This document shows, in pieces, positions 21,540 through 33,314 of a DNA stretch of 64,000 nucleotides. The stretch comes from Mycobacterium lepromatosis (GTDB lineage: Bacteria; Actinomycetota; Actinomycetes; Mycobacteriales; Mycobacteriaceae): assembly GCF_000975265.2 (NCBI RefSeq), contig NZ_CP083405.1:3162001-3226000 (forward strand). Reading direction: 5' to 3'. The position numbers and the translations under genes were made by a program. The notes beneath the pieces were generated by a model. That model was not told the DNA's origin, ran no database searches, and was given only the letters and a program-made list of their open reading frames with translations. Positions within the stretch are counted from its first letter, which is position 1. Each line of letters opens with the position of its first letter.

Positions 21540-22640
21540 GTGAAACGGACCGCGGAAACCGCGGTGGGATTGGAAGCCATCCGGGTCCGGTTCCGATTTT
21601 CATACCCGGCTCCATAGACCGCCTTGTCAAGCTAATAGGCGACCAGTAGTTGTGCCAAACCTCGGGGATCGATCCCCGACGCGACCGCGTAGCCGTCACA
21701 AAACGTGGTGCAATTGCGTTAGATCCATTCCAGAGCGCGGACGGCACGCTGCTTATCGGCGGCGTGATCCACGAGTGGCATTTAGCCAGCGTAATCGAAG
21801 GAGAGCAAAAGGTACGCCACGTATCACGTAACAGCGAATCCAGCGCCCGTCCAACGGCTGGTCCGGCTCACCCTCGAAGTCAATCAGCAGCCAGCTCTCC
21901 GGGGTACACAGCACCTGTCTCAAATGCAGCCGCTGCGCGGTGACCGTCAAGTTCACGAGCTTTTGGAATCGATCTTCGATCAGTGCCACGTTACTGCTCG
22001 AGTGCCAGAACCACCACCACCGTCGACGGCTACCGTACTAATACGTTGTCCCCGGGGAAGGGGACCTGCGTCGTCCCCGAGCATTCGGCAATGGTGGTGG
22101 GGACGGATGCAATGGCCTCCCCTAGTCGGTAGTACTCGCCGGCGAAATCTCAGCCGACCTCGTAAACATACAAATCTCCTTCCGAAAACAGGTCATTAAC
22201 GTTGGCGGCAGTCCATCGACCAGCCTTCGGCGGCGTTGGCCTTACACTTGGTCGCCATGCTCAACGGGCAAGCTTTAAGCAGTGGCGGCCTTTGGCGCAG
22301 CCGGCACCATAGCCATATAGGTGCCGAGCAGTCGGGTCATGTAACGAGTTATCCGCGCGGTCCAAAACCCGGTTTAGTTCGATGTCGGGGGTCGATAACG
22401 CTGCTGATCTGACGGAAGAGGCTAATCGGCTATAGCAGACATTGGGGACGGCGAGTATACAGCGCATCAAAGCCCGCGCGACTCTCGTAAAGGCCGATAG
22501 TTGCTATGGTGCTGTTACTCGGTGGTCGGCACGAAATCGCCCCCACAATCATCTAATGGCGCTCTTATGAAGAATCACTGTAGTTGGCGTCCACCAACAC
22601 CAAGTCGAGTTCGTCTCTAAGCGAAACAGATTACCGCAAC
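21540..22640 (-). pseudogene. mak: Maltokinase pseudogene
   Basis: Mak phosphorylates maltose to maltose-1-phosphate for GlgE. Minus-strand pieces in several frames match: GDLYVYEVG and [20 protein letters not shown] (22100-22190), [17 protein letters not shown] and [20 protein letters not shown] (21830-21980; family [25 protein letters not shown]), and at the C-terminus YQLDKAVYGAGYE-like text and TGWLPIP (21570-21640). The catalytic HGD has become QRLHL. Frame breaks throughout. It lies directly downstream of treS, as in M. tuberculosis. Confidence 0.8.
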
Positions 22641-24230
22641 CTCAGCGGCGAAAAGCTCACCGATTGCGTACGGCGTACCAACGTTGCTGTGGCAGCCACT
22701 CAAACCAAAGCAGCTTGGCTGGCAGAATCAACAGATAGGGCAGGTGGGCAGATACACACGGAAATCCACCTGCCCGATAAGCTCGACTGGCGTGTAGCCG
22801 GTCCAATACGGCAGGTTCAGTTCGATGGGCTGCGAGAACCGCGACAAGTTGTTGACGCACAACACAGAGTCGCCATCACCGGTTCGTTTGCGTATAAAAG
22901 CCGGCACTGGCGGATTTGAGCCTTGCAGCTCCTGCAAAGTTTCAATGGCAAAGGCGTCATGCTGCCAGCTGATTACCATGCCATAATACGGGTGAAGTTG
23001 AGCAGCGACGCGGCGATGTCGCGTTGTTGTTATACATTGACCAACCTGGTAGCGGTAGACCGAATCTTGGCTGGACAGCAGATACAGCCGAGCCGAGTTA
23101 GCCGTTAAAGAAACCGGCGTTGCGGTCCGGTTTCCACTTACATCGGTAGTATTCACTCCGTCGTGGTCTCCCAACCAGACCATGTCACCGTAGTACCGGA
23201 CCGGCTAGTCGGGCAACAACACGTAGAGCGGTGAACCACTTGATTTGGTTACGGTCGTTGTCCAGCAGTGGTGCCAACCGGCGCCGGCTTCCGAGATTCG
23301 CCTTCATCTGTGTATCCTTGGTATAATAGGCATACGTGTAGTCGCGTTTCTAAATAGGTGACCATTTCCCGTGGCAACTCGCCGTAGTTGCGCAGGAAAA
23401 TATCCCACTGAGCCATCTCTGGGACCATAGCCGTTTGCGCCAGGATCCCGAAATGGGAACCGCGACTCCCCGGCATACCGGCATACCGGCATACCGGCAT
23501 ACCGGCATGAAGATACACAGCACAGCGGGCAATAAAACGCCATATGGCCAAACGACATTCGTCACCGCCGGTGCTGGCATCGCCGAAATCCGCGCCCACA
23601 TCGACCGGCCACTGATTGGTTTCAGCCAGAAATACCCGTCTCGGGAATTCGTCGCCCCCCTTGCGAACGTGCTTGAGAAAAGCATGAGCCTCGGGCAATT
23701 TATCGCAATTGGTGCACCTCGCGCTCGAAGAAGTAGAGCACTACCTCCAGCTGAAACCCGTCGATGGACATGCCAAGTCAAAAGCGAGAAAGTTGATCCT
23801 CGTTTCTTGCACGCCCCAAATTATCGTAGTTCAGAGCCGGCTGGTGAGAGGAGAAACAAATGCCAATAGAACTGGTGGCAGAACTGGGTCGAACGTTCAG
23901 TTCGACTCTTCGCTGTCGACCCAGATGATTCGGGCTTCGGCGTAATTTTCACTGGTGTAGCTCCACACGTAATAGTAGCTGTATAACTCCGTCAGGAGCC
24001 CAACGAAACTCCTGAAAACCATGGATGTGATTCAGAAGGTGTGGTTTATCACCAAATCGTTTACGATCCAGATACCTCGCCGATGCACGTCAAGTCATCA
24101 ACGATACGACATCGTCGGCGGTCCCCCGTTCAGTGTCGGTATACATCCGCCAGCGGTTCGGTAGCACCTCTTCGACGTTACTGCCCCTGCGGGATGCTGC
24201 TCACCAGCTTCGGCGAGATGGACTTTGTCG
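22641..24230 (-). pseudogene. treS: Trehalose synthase pseudogene
   Basis: TreS interconverts trehalose and maltose. The C-terminal part is well preserved on the minus strand (22728-23183): DHDGVNTTDVSGNRT, RLYLLSSQDSVYRYQVGQ, GDGDSVLCVNNLSRFSQPIE and YWTGYTPVELIGQVDFRVY. Upstream pieces include EAHAFLKHVRKGGDEFPRRV, AETNQWPVDVGADFGDASTG and WDIFLRNYGELPREMVTYLE (23370-23700). The N-terminal third is barely legible. An 8-base tandem repeat has expanded inside it. Lost together with mak, so the maltose branch towards GlgE is cut. Confidence 0.88.
23471..23508. repeat. 8-base tandem repeat (CGGCATAC)n, 4.75 copies
   Basis: Four perfect units CGGCATAC from 23471 to 23502, then CGGCAT. It interrupts treS at the point where the family reads IFMAV...RESRFP, giving a repeated YAGMPVCR reading on the minus strand. 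Eight bases is not a multiple of three, so each gain or loss shifts frame. Likely slippage-prone. Confidence 0.95.
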
Positions 24231-24336
24231 ATGAATGACCCCACAATGCCGCGGATACCCGAGGCAAGACACCCCGAAATCAGGTATCGCTCCAAGCGAA
24301 TTGGCTGGCCGGCGGCCACCACTATCCGACCGGATG

Positions 24337-25401
24337 TCAAGCTGGAGGTCCCTCCGTCAACGTCACATTCGCGGTGAGGTCACCACCGCCCGTAGGGCGA
24401 TAGTTCACCGCAACGGTGTCCCCAGGATGATGCGGCACAAGCACATCCATCATAGCGGTGGGCTCGTTGATGGGGACGCCGTCGACCGACGTGATAATGT
24501 CGCCTACCGAAATCCCAGCCATTGCGGCGGGACCCGCCGCGACCACACGGGCAACCCGTGCGCCGTTGCCGTTGTTGTCGAGAACGCCTAGGCCAAAAAA
24601 GGCTGTCGGGCCGATGTGCACGGTGTTCGACCCAGCCCCGGACCGGATGGCACCGACGACCCCCATCGCCTGACCAATCGGAATGGCGAAGCCCTGCCCA
24701 CCCAACATCTTGTAGTTATCGGTAGCAGCCGTGTTCATGCCAACCACCTGACCTCCGCTGTTGACGACGGGCCCGCCCGAATCGCCGGGTTTGATCGGGG
24801 CGTCGACCTGGATTAGTCCGGACAACGTCTCTTGGGCGCCGGTCAGGGCCTCAGACGCTTGGACGGTCTGGTTAAGTGCGACAACACGACCCGGCAACAC
24901 GCTGGGAGGTCCACCCTGGCCACCCGTGTTGCCCAGTGCCACAATCGGTTCGCCGATCGCCACGTCACCACCGATTACTGCGGTAGGCAGGTTGCTCGCG
25001 CCACGAAGCTGCAGCACCGCGACGTCCTGGGTACGGTCGTAGCCAACCACGTTGACGCCATAAGTTTTGCCGTTTCCGACATCGAACGCACTGATATCGG
25101 TAGCACCCGAGATCACGTGATTATTGGTCAGCACGACACCGCTGGGATCGATAACGATTCCCGTCCCAGCTCCCACCGCACTGTTGTAGCCTAATCTAGT
25201 GCTGATGTTGACCACCTGCGGCGCAACCATCGCGCCAGGATTTAGCGGCAGAGGTGGACGGTTGCTGAACCGATAAAGCGCCAGAGTGGACGGCCCAGAC
25301 AGTGTGGCTGACCCCGGCGCCACGGCTAGACCTAAACCCAGCGCAGTCAGTAAGCTTACCAACCATGACCACCAGAGTGAACGATGGGGCCGTTTGCTCA
25401 T
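24337..25401 (-). CDS. pepA: Secreted HtrA-like serine protease PepA
   Basis: 354 residues, the length of M. tuberculosis PepA (Rv0125). A signal peptide (LVSLLTALGLGLAVAPGSAT) leads to a trypsin-like domain with the full catalytic triad: His in LTNNHVISGATD, Asp in YDRTQDVAVLQL, Ser in IKPGDSGGPVVNSGG. A PDZ domain (about residues 255-350) includes GLGVLDNNGNGARV and GISVGDIITSVDGVP. Exported; substrates are not defined. It lies next to the dead treS-mak genes, as in M. tuberculosis, but unlike them is intact. It ends TLTEGPPA. Confidence 0.95.
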   Translation of the reverse strand: MSKRPHRSLWWSWLVSLLTALGLGLAVAPGSATLSGPSTLALYRFSNRPPLPLNPGAMVAPQVVNISTRLGYNSAVGAGTGIVIDPSGVVLTNNHVISGATDISAFDVGNGKTYGVNVVGYDRTQDVAVLQLRGASNLPTAVIGGDVAIGEPIVALGNTGGQGGPPSVLPGRVVALNQTVQASEALTGAQETLSGLIQVDAPIKPGDSGGPVVNSGGQVVGMNTAATDNYKMLGGQGFAIPIGQAMGVVGAIRSGAGSNTVHIGPTAFFGLGVLDNNGNGARVARVVAAGPAAMAGISVGDIITSVDGVPINEPTAMMDVLVPHHPGDTVAVNYRPTGGGDLTANVTLTEGPPA

Positions 25402-26680
25402 CCCGTAATCTCCCGCATCCAGCTAAGAACCAGAATTGTCCCAACCTTTGGTTCTGGGTGGCATGACTTTGTGTACATCAAGCTAGTGCAAATTGCTATC
25501 GGCTACACATTTGGGATATCGCTCCGGGCGCGGAGAAACGGAGGGCGTAGGTCGCTGTCAGACGATCTACGGTGCAGGAGTTATAGGGTTAAATATGGTC
25601 GCAGCTGGCAGGGGAATTCGCCTCAATGTCGGTCGGTGCGACTGCTGCGGCAACTGGACCGCCACTGACTATCGCCCCGCTCCAGGCGATCGTGGTATCG
25701 GCCAAGTAACAATCACCTACAGCGTAACCCCCGCTGTCTGATGTCACGCGGTGGAGCAGGCTGCACCGGGTCGCAATACCAACCTCCTCGTCGACCTCGA
25801 AATCGAATTGCTAACCACGCGTTTGATTCGGGGTGTGCTATCGGGATAAAGCACATGATTTGAGTGACTTCCAGATCGCCAGCAGTCGGACGGCATCCGG
25901 TGTCGTCGGCGCCAATGCGGATATCGGCGCGCTTGCAAGAGAGCCGACCGCCACCACCAGGTAGCGACTGTCGATACGCGTGGCATAGCGACAGAGGAGG
26001 TTTGCGATCTACGGTACCCGGCCGCATTCCGTTAATCTAATGAGGCCCTACACCGACACAGTCCGGGAATTCGACCCGACGAACGGGCTCATATACAGTC
26101 CCTGACATGTAAGACCTGATCACCGTAACAATACGAGGACATATCGCATCTGGTGCTAGTCGCTCTCGCAGTCAATCAGAACGACCGATATTACACCGCC
26201 CGTTGATGCGAACCCGAAAACGACAAAACGGCAGCTGTGTCCGACAAAAAACATCGAGAACAATCCACCGGTCCGCATGCTGACCTATCCACTACGCCGA
26301 CGATCATACGCAGTTTTTGAGTTCACCGCACCACACGATGACCGAGGCGACGTCGCTCGCGATCCATCAAGACGGCGCAGTGGTGCAGAACGCATACCGG
26401 CTGTTTCGCACTCAGATACACCCAGTATCAATCGAGTCCGTTGAACGGAACGGTAATTGCGGTCGTCGTGCACCACTGGTCCAACTGGCACGCACGGCAA
26501 ACCCGAGTCGACACACGCAAGCCAGTGCTACGGACCAATCATTTGTACCCAGCCGGCGGCCTTGTGTTGGGCGGCCGATGGCGGGAAAGCTGTTTACCTC
26601 ATATGTGAGATAGGACACCCGCATGTAAGGCGCGTAATGGCCCAGGAAAACTGCGATAAGATCCTATAGTGGACAGGATG
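25402..26680. other. Decayed region between pepA and fusA2
   Basis: M. tuberculosis has a PE_PGRS gene and Rv0121c-Rv0123 here. I see no clear remnant of them. Short protein-like strings occur on the minus strand at 25790-25990 (RADIRIGADDTGCRPTAGD) and on the plus strand at 26310-26450, without a family match. The pepA promoter should lie just above 25401. Confidence 0.35.
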
Positions 26681-26689
26681 AAGATATCT

Positions 26690-28570
26690 TGGGGCAAGGT
26701 GTAGTCGCTCCCATCGCGAACAAGCTCGACGATGTTCACAATGTGGTTCTGGTTAGTCCGTCCGGAGCTGGTAAGACCACCTTCATCGAGACCCTATCGA
26801 CCTCGGCCAGCGTTTTGTCCAGGCCGGGCACAGTGGGTGCACGACAACACGGTCGGCGACTACAGCGAGGCTGAAATCCGGAAGCAGCGGGTCAGTGCGA
26901 GTTCCCCTGACTTATCTGCTACACGACGGCATTAAGGTCAACCCCGTCAACACGCCCGGATACACCGATTTTGTGGGTGAGATACGAGCCGTAGATTGCG
27001 CGTTGTTTGTCATCGCGGCAAGCCAGGGCGTCGACGAACCAACCAAGTCGCTCTGGCGGAAATGCAGCCAGGTCGGGATGCCCCCACGCCGTAGCAATAA
27101 TTAAGCTCGACCACGCCTAAGTGAATTATCAGGAGCCAATTTCTGGCTTACACAACACGTTCATGGGAAGGATTTTTACGGCTTTACCTGCCTACCGAAG
27201 ACAACCTGATCGGATTGTTGTCACAGACCTGCTATCGGTACACCGACGGCCCAGAGCAACGCACGCCCTCGACCCGTCGGATTCCTATCGAATCGAGCAA
27301 GCGCGACACCCTGATTGAAGGAATCATCGAGGATCCGAGGATGCGTCGATGATGGAACATCCAACGCCAAAGATCTTCACACCGAAGGGCTTTCCACACG
27401 CCTAGCTGACTTGTGACGCTAACGCGTAGTTACTTGCAGAGGAGGTGAAGACGACGTCAGACCCCTACGGTCGGCAGCCTCGGCCTGCTACAGGCGTTCT
27501 CCGGGACTATCAATCCTGACACGACGGTTCACGTTTCGGGCCATTTTGCTATGATTTTCAGATAGACAATGGCGCGACAGCATCTGCGCAGAGTTACCAT
27601 GACGAGGATGGACGTATTGGGGTCCTTGCATTCCCACTCAGCGGGTAGCTCTCTACACCGCTCGCGGTGGTAGCGGGCTTAATCGGCAACTGGGCTGAGC
27701 CGAAACCGGCTACACATTCTCGGACAAATCCGAGCCCTTGGTACTGAAATCCTGGAAAATTCCTGAACCACTGATGCCGGGCGTCATTCAAGCGCACGCC
27801 AAGACCGACGAAGATAAGCTGTCGGTCGGGCTGGGGTGGTTGGATGCCTAAAATCCAACACTGCGTATCGAGTAAAATCGGGATACACACCAGATCGTGT
27901 TGTGATGCAGGAGCGAAGAACTCATCGGGTCGTGCTCGATATGCTGGACAACAGGTCGGAAGCGACCACGGACACGATGAAAGTCCTTATCCTGCTGAGG
28001 GACACCTTCAACGGCAAAGCGAAAGGCCATAGCCACCATATCAAGCAATCCGGTGGCTACGGCCAGAACAGAGTGTGCGATTCGAATTAGAGTCGCTGCC
28101 AGAATGCTCCGGGTTTGAGTTACTCGATAAAAGGTGGTAAGCGAGACAGTGCTGCGGCAACTCATCCTCAGCGTGAAAAAAGGGGGGTACAAGCCAGCTA
28201 CCCGGTATTCGATGTCCGGATAACACTGCTCGACGGCAAAGTCCACAGCGTCGACTCTTTGGACTTCACATTCCAGAAGGTGGGTGCGATGGCCTTACTG
28301 AAAACGGCAGCTGCGACGAAGGTGACCTTGCTCGAGCCGATCGACGAGATCTCTGTGCTGGTATCCGATAAGGTCGTAGACGCGGTGATAGGCGACCTGT
28401 CGATTTTGTCGCGTCCGGGTTCTCAGCATTGATACCGCCGGTCAGGAACGCACGGTGCTAAAAGCCGAGGTCCCTAAACCGAGTCTGCCCCGGTACACAA
28501 TCGATTTGCACTCACTCAAACAACGACGTTGTGTTATTCATCCGCTGTGAACCTATGAAGGAATCCGCAA
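26690..28570 (+). pseudogene. fusA2: Elongation factor G-like protein pseudogene (FusA2)
   Basis: FusA2 is a second EF-G-like GTPase. The remnant keeps the P-loop (SPSGAGKTTFIETLST, 26757-26800), PVNTPGYTDFVGEIRAVDCA (26943-27002; G3 switch), and LFVIAASQGVDEPTKSLW. Domain IV/V pieces are at 28030-28440: HIKQSGGYGQ, SLDFTFQKVGAMALLKTAA, VTLLEPIDEISVLVSDK and VVDAVIGDLS, then DTAGQERTVLKAEVP. The middle is unreadable and there are many frameshifts. The NKxD region for guanine specificity is not found. Dead. Confidence 0.85.
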
Positions 28571-29089
28571 CGGCCTGGGTGAATACCACGCATGTTTAGT
28601 AAAGCCTTATGTTGACGATTAGCGAACGGCCCGCCCACATACTGCTAAACCATTTCGTCGTCTTGGAAACGCTGACAACGATTTTGGCGATCCGTTGCGC
28701 GCTGTGGACGCAACCGACGACGACTGACTGGTTGGTTCTGGTGCTTGCTTTCAGCGCTTAATAACTTGATATCTTGACCCTATTGACCCCGCGCGCGAAT
28801 CTGATGGATAAAACCCCAGATCGATCCGTCCATCGCCTTGCGGATTCACAAAGAACTCAAACGAAACCTTGATTTACATCCTTGTGCAGCTGGTAGCCGC
28901 GTTAGCTTTGCTAGCCGCTGTTGATAGAGGTCGGAAAACAGTGAAATTCACTTTGCACGAGACTGATCGGAGTGCTGGTGATCGCCGACGCTGTAGCCAC
29001 CACTGGTCCAGACTATCGCATCGGCGATTCCGGGGCGTTGGTCGCGGGGGAAACGTGGCCTCGAACGTAACAGGTCCTAACATCTTCAT
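28571..29089. other. Decayed region between fusA2 and fadD7
   Basis: No gene recognised. A plus-strand string LIGVLVIADAVATTGPDYRI near 28960-29020 looks protein-like but is unplaced. Confidence 0.35.
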
Positions 29090-30623
29090 CATTCACTCCC
29101 GATGGGCGAACTGTGCGGCCACAGCGCGGCGGTCGAGTGAACCTTTAGCGGTGTGTGGAAACGCGACCGCCTCCTGAAAGCTGGTGGGTATTTCGAAGGC
29201 CGCCAACCGATCACGGCAGAACACCGCAAGCTCCGCTGGGGTCGGCGCTCTGGCGAGATCTTCTCGCCAGAGCAGTTTATGAGTTCCTTGATCCGGCCAC
29301 GGATCCTCAGGTCACCGGTCACTGACAGTGACCCCAAATCACCGGTACGCAGCCATCCGTGGGTGAAGTTCGCGGCGGTTATCGCCGGATCACCCAGATA
29401 CCCGTGAACCACTGTGGGGCCACGCAACCAAATCTCCCCTAAGGTATCCGGGGGGAGGGGCTGGCCGTCGGAATCGACGATGCGGATCTGGACGCCAGTA
29501 GATTGACCTACGAGACCGTTTGGTGAACTAGGACTTTCGCTTTGGTTCGAACCACTCTATACCCGTAGTTGTCACCTGGTGAGTGGCCTCGGTCATGCCG
29601 AAAGCACATACCACCGGCGCCGAGAACTCTTCACACAGCGCTTGTGCCGTTTCCTGGGTAAGAGACGCGCTGCAACTGCGGATAAAGCGGAGTTTAGCGC
29701 GTTTACTCCCGAAAAATTGAGTAGAAGCGAACCTCAACAAGATCCGGTGAATCGTCGGCACCGCGGTGTACCAAGTGGCCGCAACGGCGTCGAGGTCGTC
29801 CCAGAATGTGTGCGCCGAGAACCGCGTGCGAGCAGGGAGTAACACCACACCCCCAGATGCCAGAGTCGACAGCAACGCAGCAATAAGCCCGTGACCGTGG
29901 TATAGCGGCATCACCACGACGGGCGCATCCTGCGGGCCGAGTTGGTACGCGGCAATGATAGCGTGAACGGAGCTGGCGGCATTCTCGTCTGTCCACAGAA
30001 CCATCTTCGGCAAACCCGTAGTTCCTCCGGTGAACATGATCATGGCGTCGTCGTTCCGGAGCCCGCGAGGCGTTGAAGTGACCGGATGCAGCGGCGCAGT
30101 GTCGTCCAAGTGGACCGACAAGCTGCCTTTCGGAACGCCTGTGGCACGCCCGTAGGAAACTGCGATCGGCCCGTAGCGCATCGTCGCTTCACGCTGGTCG
30201 CTAGCGTCCTTAGGGGCAAGATTATACCACCAGTGTCAATCGCGGGCCCGCTGCTTGGCTCCGGATACATTGCTCGTTGACGGGTAGAGCCGGATCTAAC
30301 GGAACCACAATCAGGCCGGTTCGCTACGCCGCTAGGAGGCCGACAACGAATTCGATGTTGTTAACCGCGCACAACCCTACCCGATCCCCAGGAAACAGGC
30401 CACCCTGCGCCAGCTGGACGGCCAAATCATCGACCAATCGGAACATATCTCGGTAGCTCACCGCTATGCGACCGTCGGTCACGACAAGCGCTGGCGCATC
30501 TGGATTCCGAATAGCCGCCGCCTCGACCAAGCTGGCGATAAGCGGGCTTTCGAATTGGCCAGTTAGCCTCGCACCGAGCTGTTCAACTGGAGCTTCGCTG
30601 CTGGTGATCGACTCTGATTTCAT
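29090..30623 (-). pseudogene. fadD7: Acyl-CoA synthetase pseudogene (FadD7-like)
   Basis: The remnant starts at an ATG (30623) and runs about 99 codons open: FESPLIASLVEAAAIRNPDA, ISYRDMFRLVDDLA-like text, PGDRVGLCAVNNIEFVVGLL, then a stop. A second long open piece (29528-30181) carries the AMP-binding P-loop MFTGGTTGLPKMVLWT and VVVMPLYHGHGLIAALLSTL, VAATWYTAVPTIHRILL and VVCAFGMTEATHQVTTTG. A third (29089-29427) has VVHGYLGDPAITAANFTHGW and GDLRIRGRIKELINCSGEKI. Perhaps three breaks in all, so this is one of the younger ruins here. Confidence 0.88.
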
Positions 30624-30929
30624 CGCCGCGCACCTTACGCCTTCTTCGATATTGAACGGCGCTTCTCTTCAGAAAACCATGCCGAGCAGTTTGTCATGCG
30701 TCCAATACTCATCCGCTAATGTTTAATAACACATACTATTGAAGTAATATAAGGCGCCGACTAACAGGTAAAGAGTCCGCCGATAGACGACGTGAATCGC
30801 CGCACAGCGGCTTAGTCTTGGACAACGGCGGTCGGGTTCGTAATCAGTGCGATTACACAAGTCGCTGCGGATCGCCTACAGACCGCCTAAACGCACACGA
30901 TGTAATCTGCTCTACATGCCCCTCCTGGC

Positions 30930-32160
30930 AGCGAAGCGGCAGCAAGGTCGGAAAGCGCGCGGTTGTCCGCGTTGTGGATGCACTCAAGGTCAACGGCATC
31001 AAAACAATCCACAGGGTCGCTGGTATCCCGATCATCGACTTCGTGCGTATCGCGCAGGTGTCTGAAATCCGCTATATCAACTTCCGGCAGCAGACCTCCG
31101 CCGGCTACACCGCTGCCGCTGCTGGATTCCTCGCCCAACACCCTTGTGTGTCTAACGGTGTCGGCACTCGGCTTTCTCAACGGCCTAGTTGCCTGGGCAA
31201 ACGCCACGATGAAGTGCTTTCCGATGACTCAGACCTAGGGGTACAAGCGATCAAGCGCTGGCGGATCTGCAGTAAGAAGATTACGATGAGCTCGACCAAC
31301 TCAACGCTGCAAAGCTTTTCGCGAACGCGACATCCCAGATTAACCAAGTTTAAGACATTGAGAGCGGCGTGGCGCGCACCATTCACGTTGCAGTCTCGGG
31401 ATTCCCGGGCACCGTCTACCGCGATATCCTCGGTGATGTGCTGGTCCGAGCCATGGCGGCCTCGGCCACATCCGACACAATTTACAATTCGTCGATTTCG
31501 CGCCCCGCCAACTGACGGCAGCGGAGGCTGTCTATCGCGCACTGAACATGTTGGCAACAGGGACAACTGTATTAATTATAATCGGCTTATCCAGAAGCAG
31601 ACAACATGATTCAGGCCATGTCGAAGGTCTCCTGGGCAAACGTCCACGTGGATGTTTACGACCAAAGGGCTATTGCCCAACTAACACCCGAATTCCGCTA
31701 CCGCCGTGCGTTTGCTGGCCATCTATATGCAGGTGCAGTATCGTCGGGTCGACGCCCACCCAAACTGGCTTATCGGCTATGGTGAATTACCGCAGTGGTA
31801 GACTGATGCTAAGAATTATTTTTATTCAGGTCGATATTAAGGCGGCGGAGTTTGCCAGTAAACGGCGCCGAGATCAGCCGACGGCTGGTCGACGATTCTC
31901 GTCCAATGCATTTCTATAACACACTGGGAGTTATCCGCGAGATGCTGCACGAAACCCTGAATTATCTATGTGGTCGACGCAGGAGCCCATATACTCACCC
32001 TGGCCCGCAATGTCCTTAAGATGGAGGAGCCCCAGCACCGACTGGACACAGGAACCTGGGACGTGACAGGTATCAGTATGGGCTACGCCATCGCCGCCGC
32101 AGTTACCGAAATCATGCTCAGCAATGATGCCTGCCACCGCGGGGCGGTCCCCGCAATAAA
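30930..32160 (+). pseudogene. oxcA: Oxalyl-CoA decarboxylase pseudogene, 3' end missing
   Basis: A ThDP-dependent enzyme that decarboxylates oxalyl-CoA. VVDALKVNGIKTIHRVAG and IPIIDFVRIAQVSEIRYINF lie at 30965-31080, SAGYTAAAAGFLAQHP at 31100-31145, GFLNGLVAWANATMKCFPM at 31170-31230 (another frame). MHFYNTLGVIREMLHE-like text is at 31905-31950, and LDTGTWDVTGISMGYAIAAA at 32040-32105. The match stops at about 32150, before the ThDP-binding GDS-type motif. It lies convergent to oxyS, 220 bases away, as Rv0118c does with Rv0117. Confidence 0.85.
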
Positions 32161-32381
32161 TCTAAAACACCGATTCGACTAAACGCGAGCAGCATAACTT
32201 AATCGAAAAAGCCTTCAGTAACAGAGTATACAACATCATAACACTTTCCTAGCTGCGGTCGGCTCTAACCGAAGCGATCACATCGAACAGACTTATAAAT
32301 CGTTGACTGCGAGCCCCCGACCGTGGGGGGTGAAAAACGGACGCCTGGCGCACCTCAATCCCACGAGCGCCGCAATACCGG

Positions 32382-33314
32382 TCAACGTCGACGAGTGATT
32401 CCTGCTAACTGAGCTTCAAAAAACTCGTTCAACGCAAGTTGCTTCGCAGATGCGACGAGCGCACGGGCTACCGGAGAACCGGGCCCTGCGGAGTTGGTAG
32501 CGAGCGCAACGTCGGCCTTCAGAACCGGGTCAACCATTTCTACCGCGCGGATCTCTGAGCCTATCGGCGTCGTCCACAGCCAGGTATGTGGAACGATGCA
32601 CGCCCAGTTTCCGGTGGCTACCTGGGCGAATAACGAAGCGACAGAGTCGGTTTCGACTTGCGGGGTAGCGGTTATCGCGTGACCAGCAAAGGCCCTATCA
32701 ATCAGCTGGCGGTCCCGCATGTCGGGTGTGAGTAAAGCCAGCGGCAACTGCGAGGCGTCCGGCCATGCCAACACCGACGCCCCAGGCGGCAACATATCCG
32801 CCGGTGATACCAACACGTAGTGTTCATGGTAAAGTGGAACCAGGTCTACGTCGTGAGTGTCGTCGGGAGCAGAGTGTACGATAACGGCATCGAGCTCAAA
32901 ATCGCCCAGCCGCCGGTGCAGCTCAGTGACAGGTAATCGGGAAGAGATTTGCACCTTTATCAATGGATGCTCCGAACAAAAGGCCGAAAGCACCAGGGAC
33001 GCCGTCGTCGAAGCAGTAGGCACCGTGCCTAGTCGAAGCGTCCCAGTGATCCCGGACCGTACTGCGTACACCTCGGCCTTGAGTGCATCGTGTTCGGCGA
33101 GAATACGTTTGGCCCACACGACTAGGCGCTCCCCTTCGGGCGTCAGGCCCTCAAAGCTGTGGCCCCGGTTAATCAGTGTGACGTTAAGCTCGCGCTCAAG
33201 TTTGGCGATCGCGGATGAGAGAGCGGGTTGCGAAACGTAACACCTCTCGGCAGCTCTGGCGAAATGCCGCTCCTGGGCTACCGCGACGAAGTACTCCAGT
33301 TGACGGAAGAGCAC
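32382..33314 (-). CDS. oxyS: LysR-family regulator OxyS
   Basis: 310 residues, full length. An N-terminal winged helix-turn-helix (FRQLEYFVAVAQERHFARAA through VSQPALSSAIAKLERELNV) is followed by a substrate-binding-like domain. Cys25 (AERCYVSQ), the residue reported as redox-sensitive in M. tuberculosis OxyS, is kept. In M. tuberculosis OxyS represses katG and is linked to peroxide response. Its neighbour oxcA is dead, so local regulation of that gene is no longer its job. Intact in a decayed area. Confidence 0.92.
   Translation of the reverse strand: MLFRQLEYFVAVAQERHFARAAERCYVSQPALSSAIAKLERELNVTLINRGHSFEGLTPEGERLVVWAKRILAEHDALKAEVYAVRSGITGTLRLGTVPTASTTASLVLSAFCSEHPLIKVQISSRLPVTELHRRLGDFELDAVIVHSAPDDTHDVDLVPLYHEHYVLVSPADMLPPGASVLAWPDASQLPLALLTPDMRDRQLIDRAFAGHAITATPQVETDSVASLFAQVATGNWACIVPHTWLWTTPIGSEIRAVEMVDPVLKADVALATNSAGPGSPVARALVASAKQLALNEFFEAQLAGITRRR

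Noticed and set aside
23471..23508. Short repeat array considered as CRISPR
   Set aside because: Units are 8 bases, directly adjacent, with no spacers and no cas genes.
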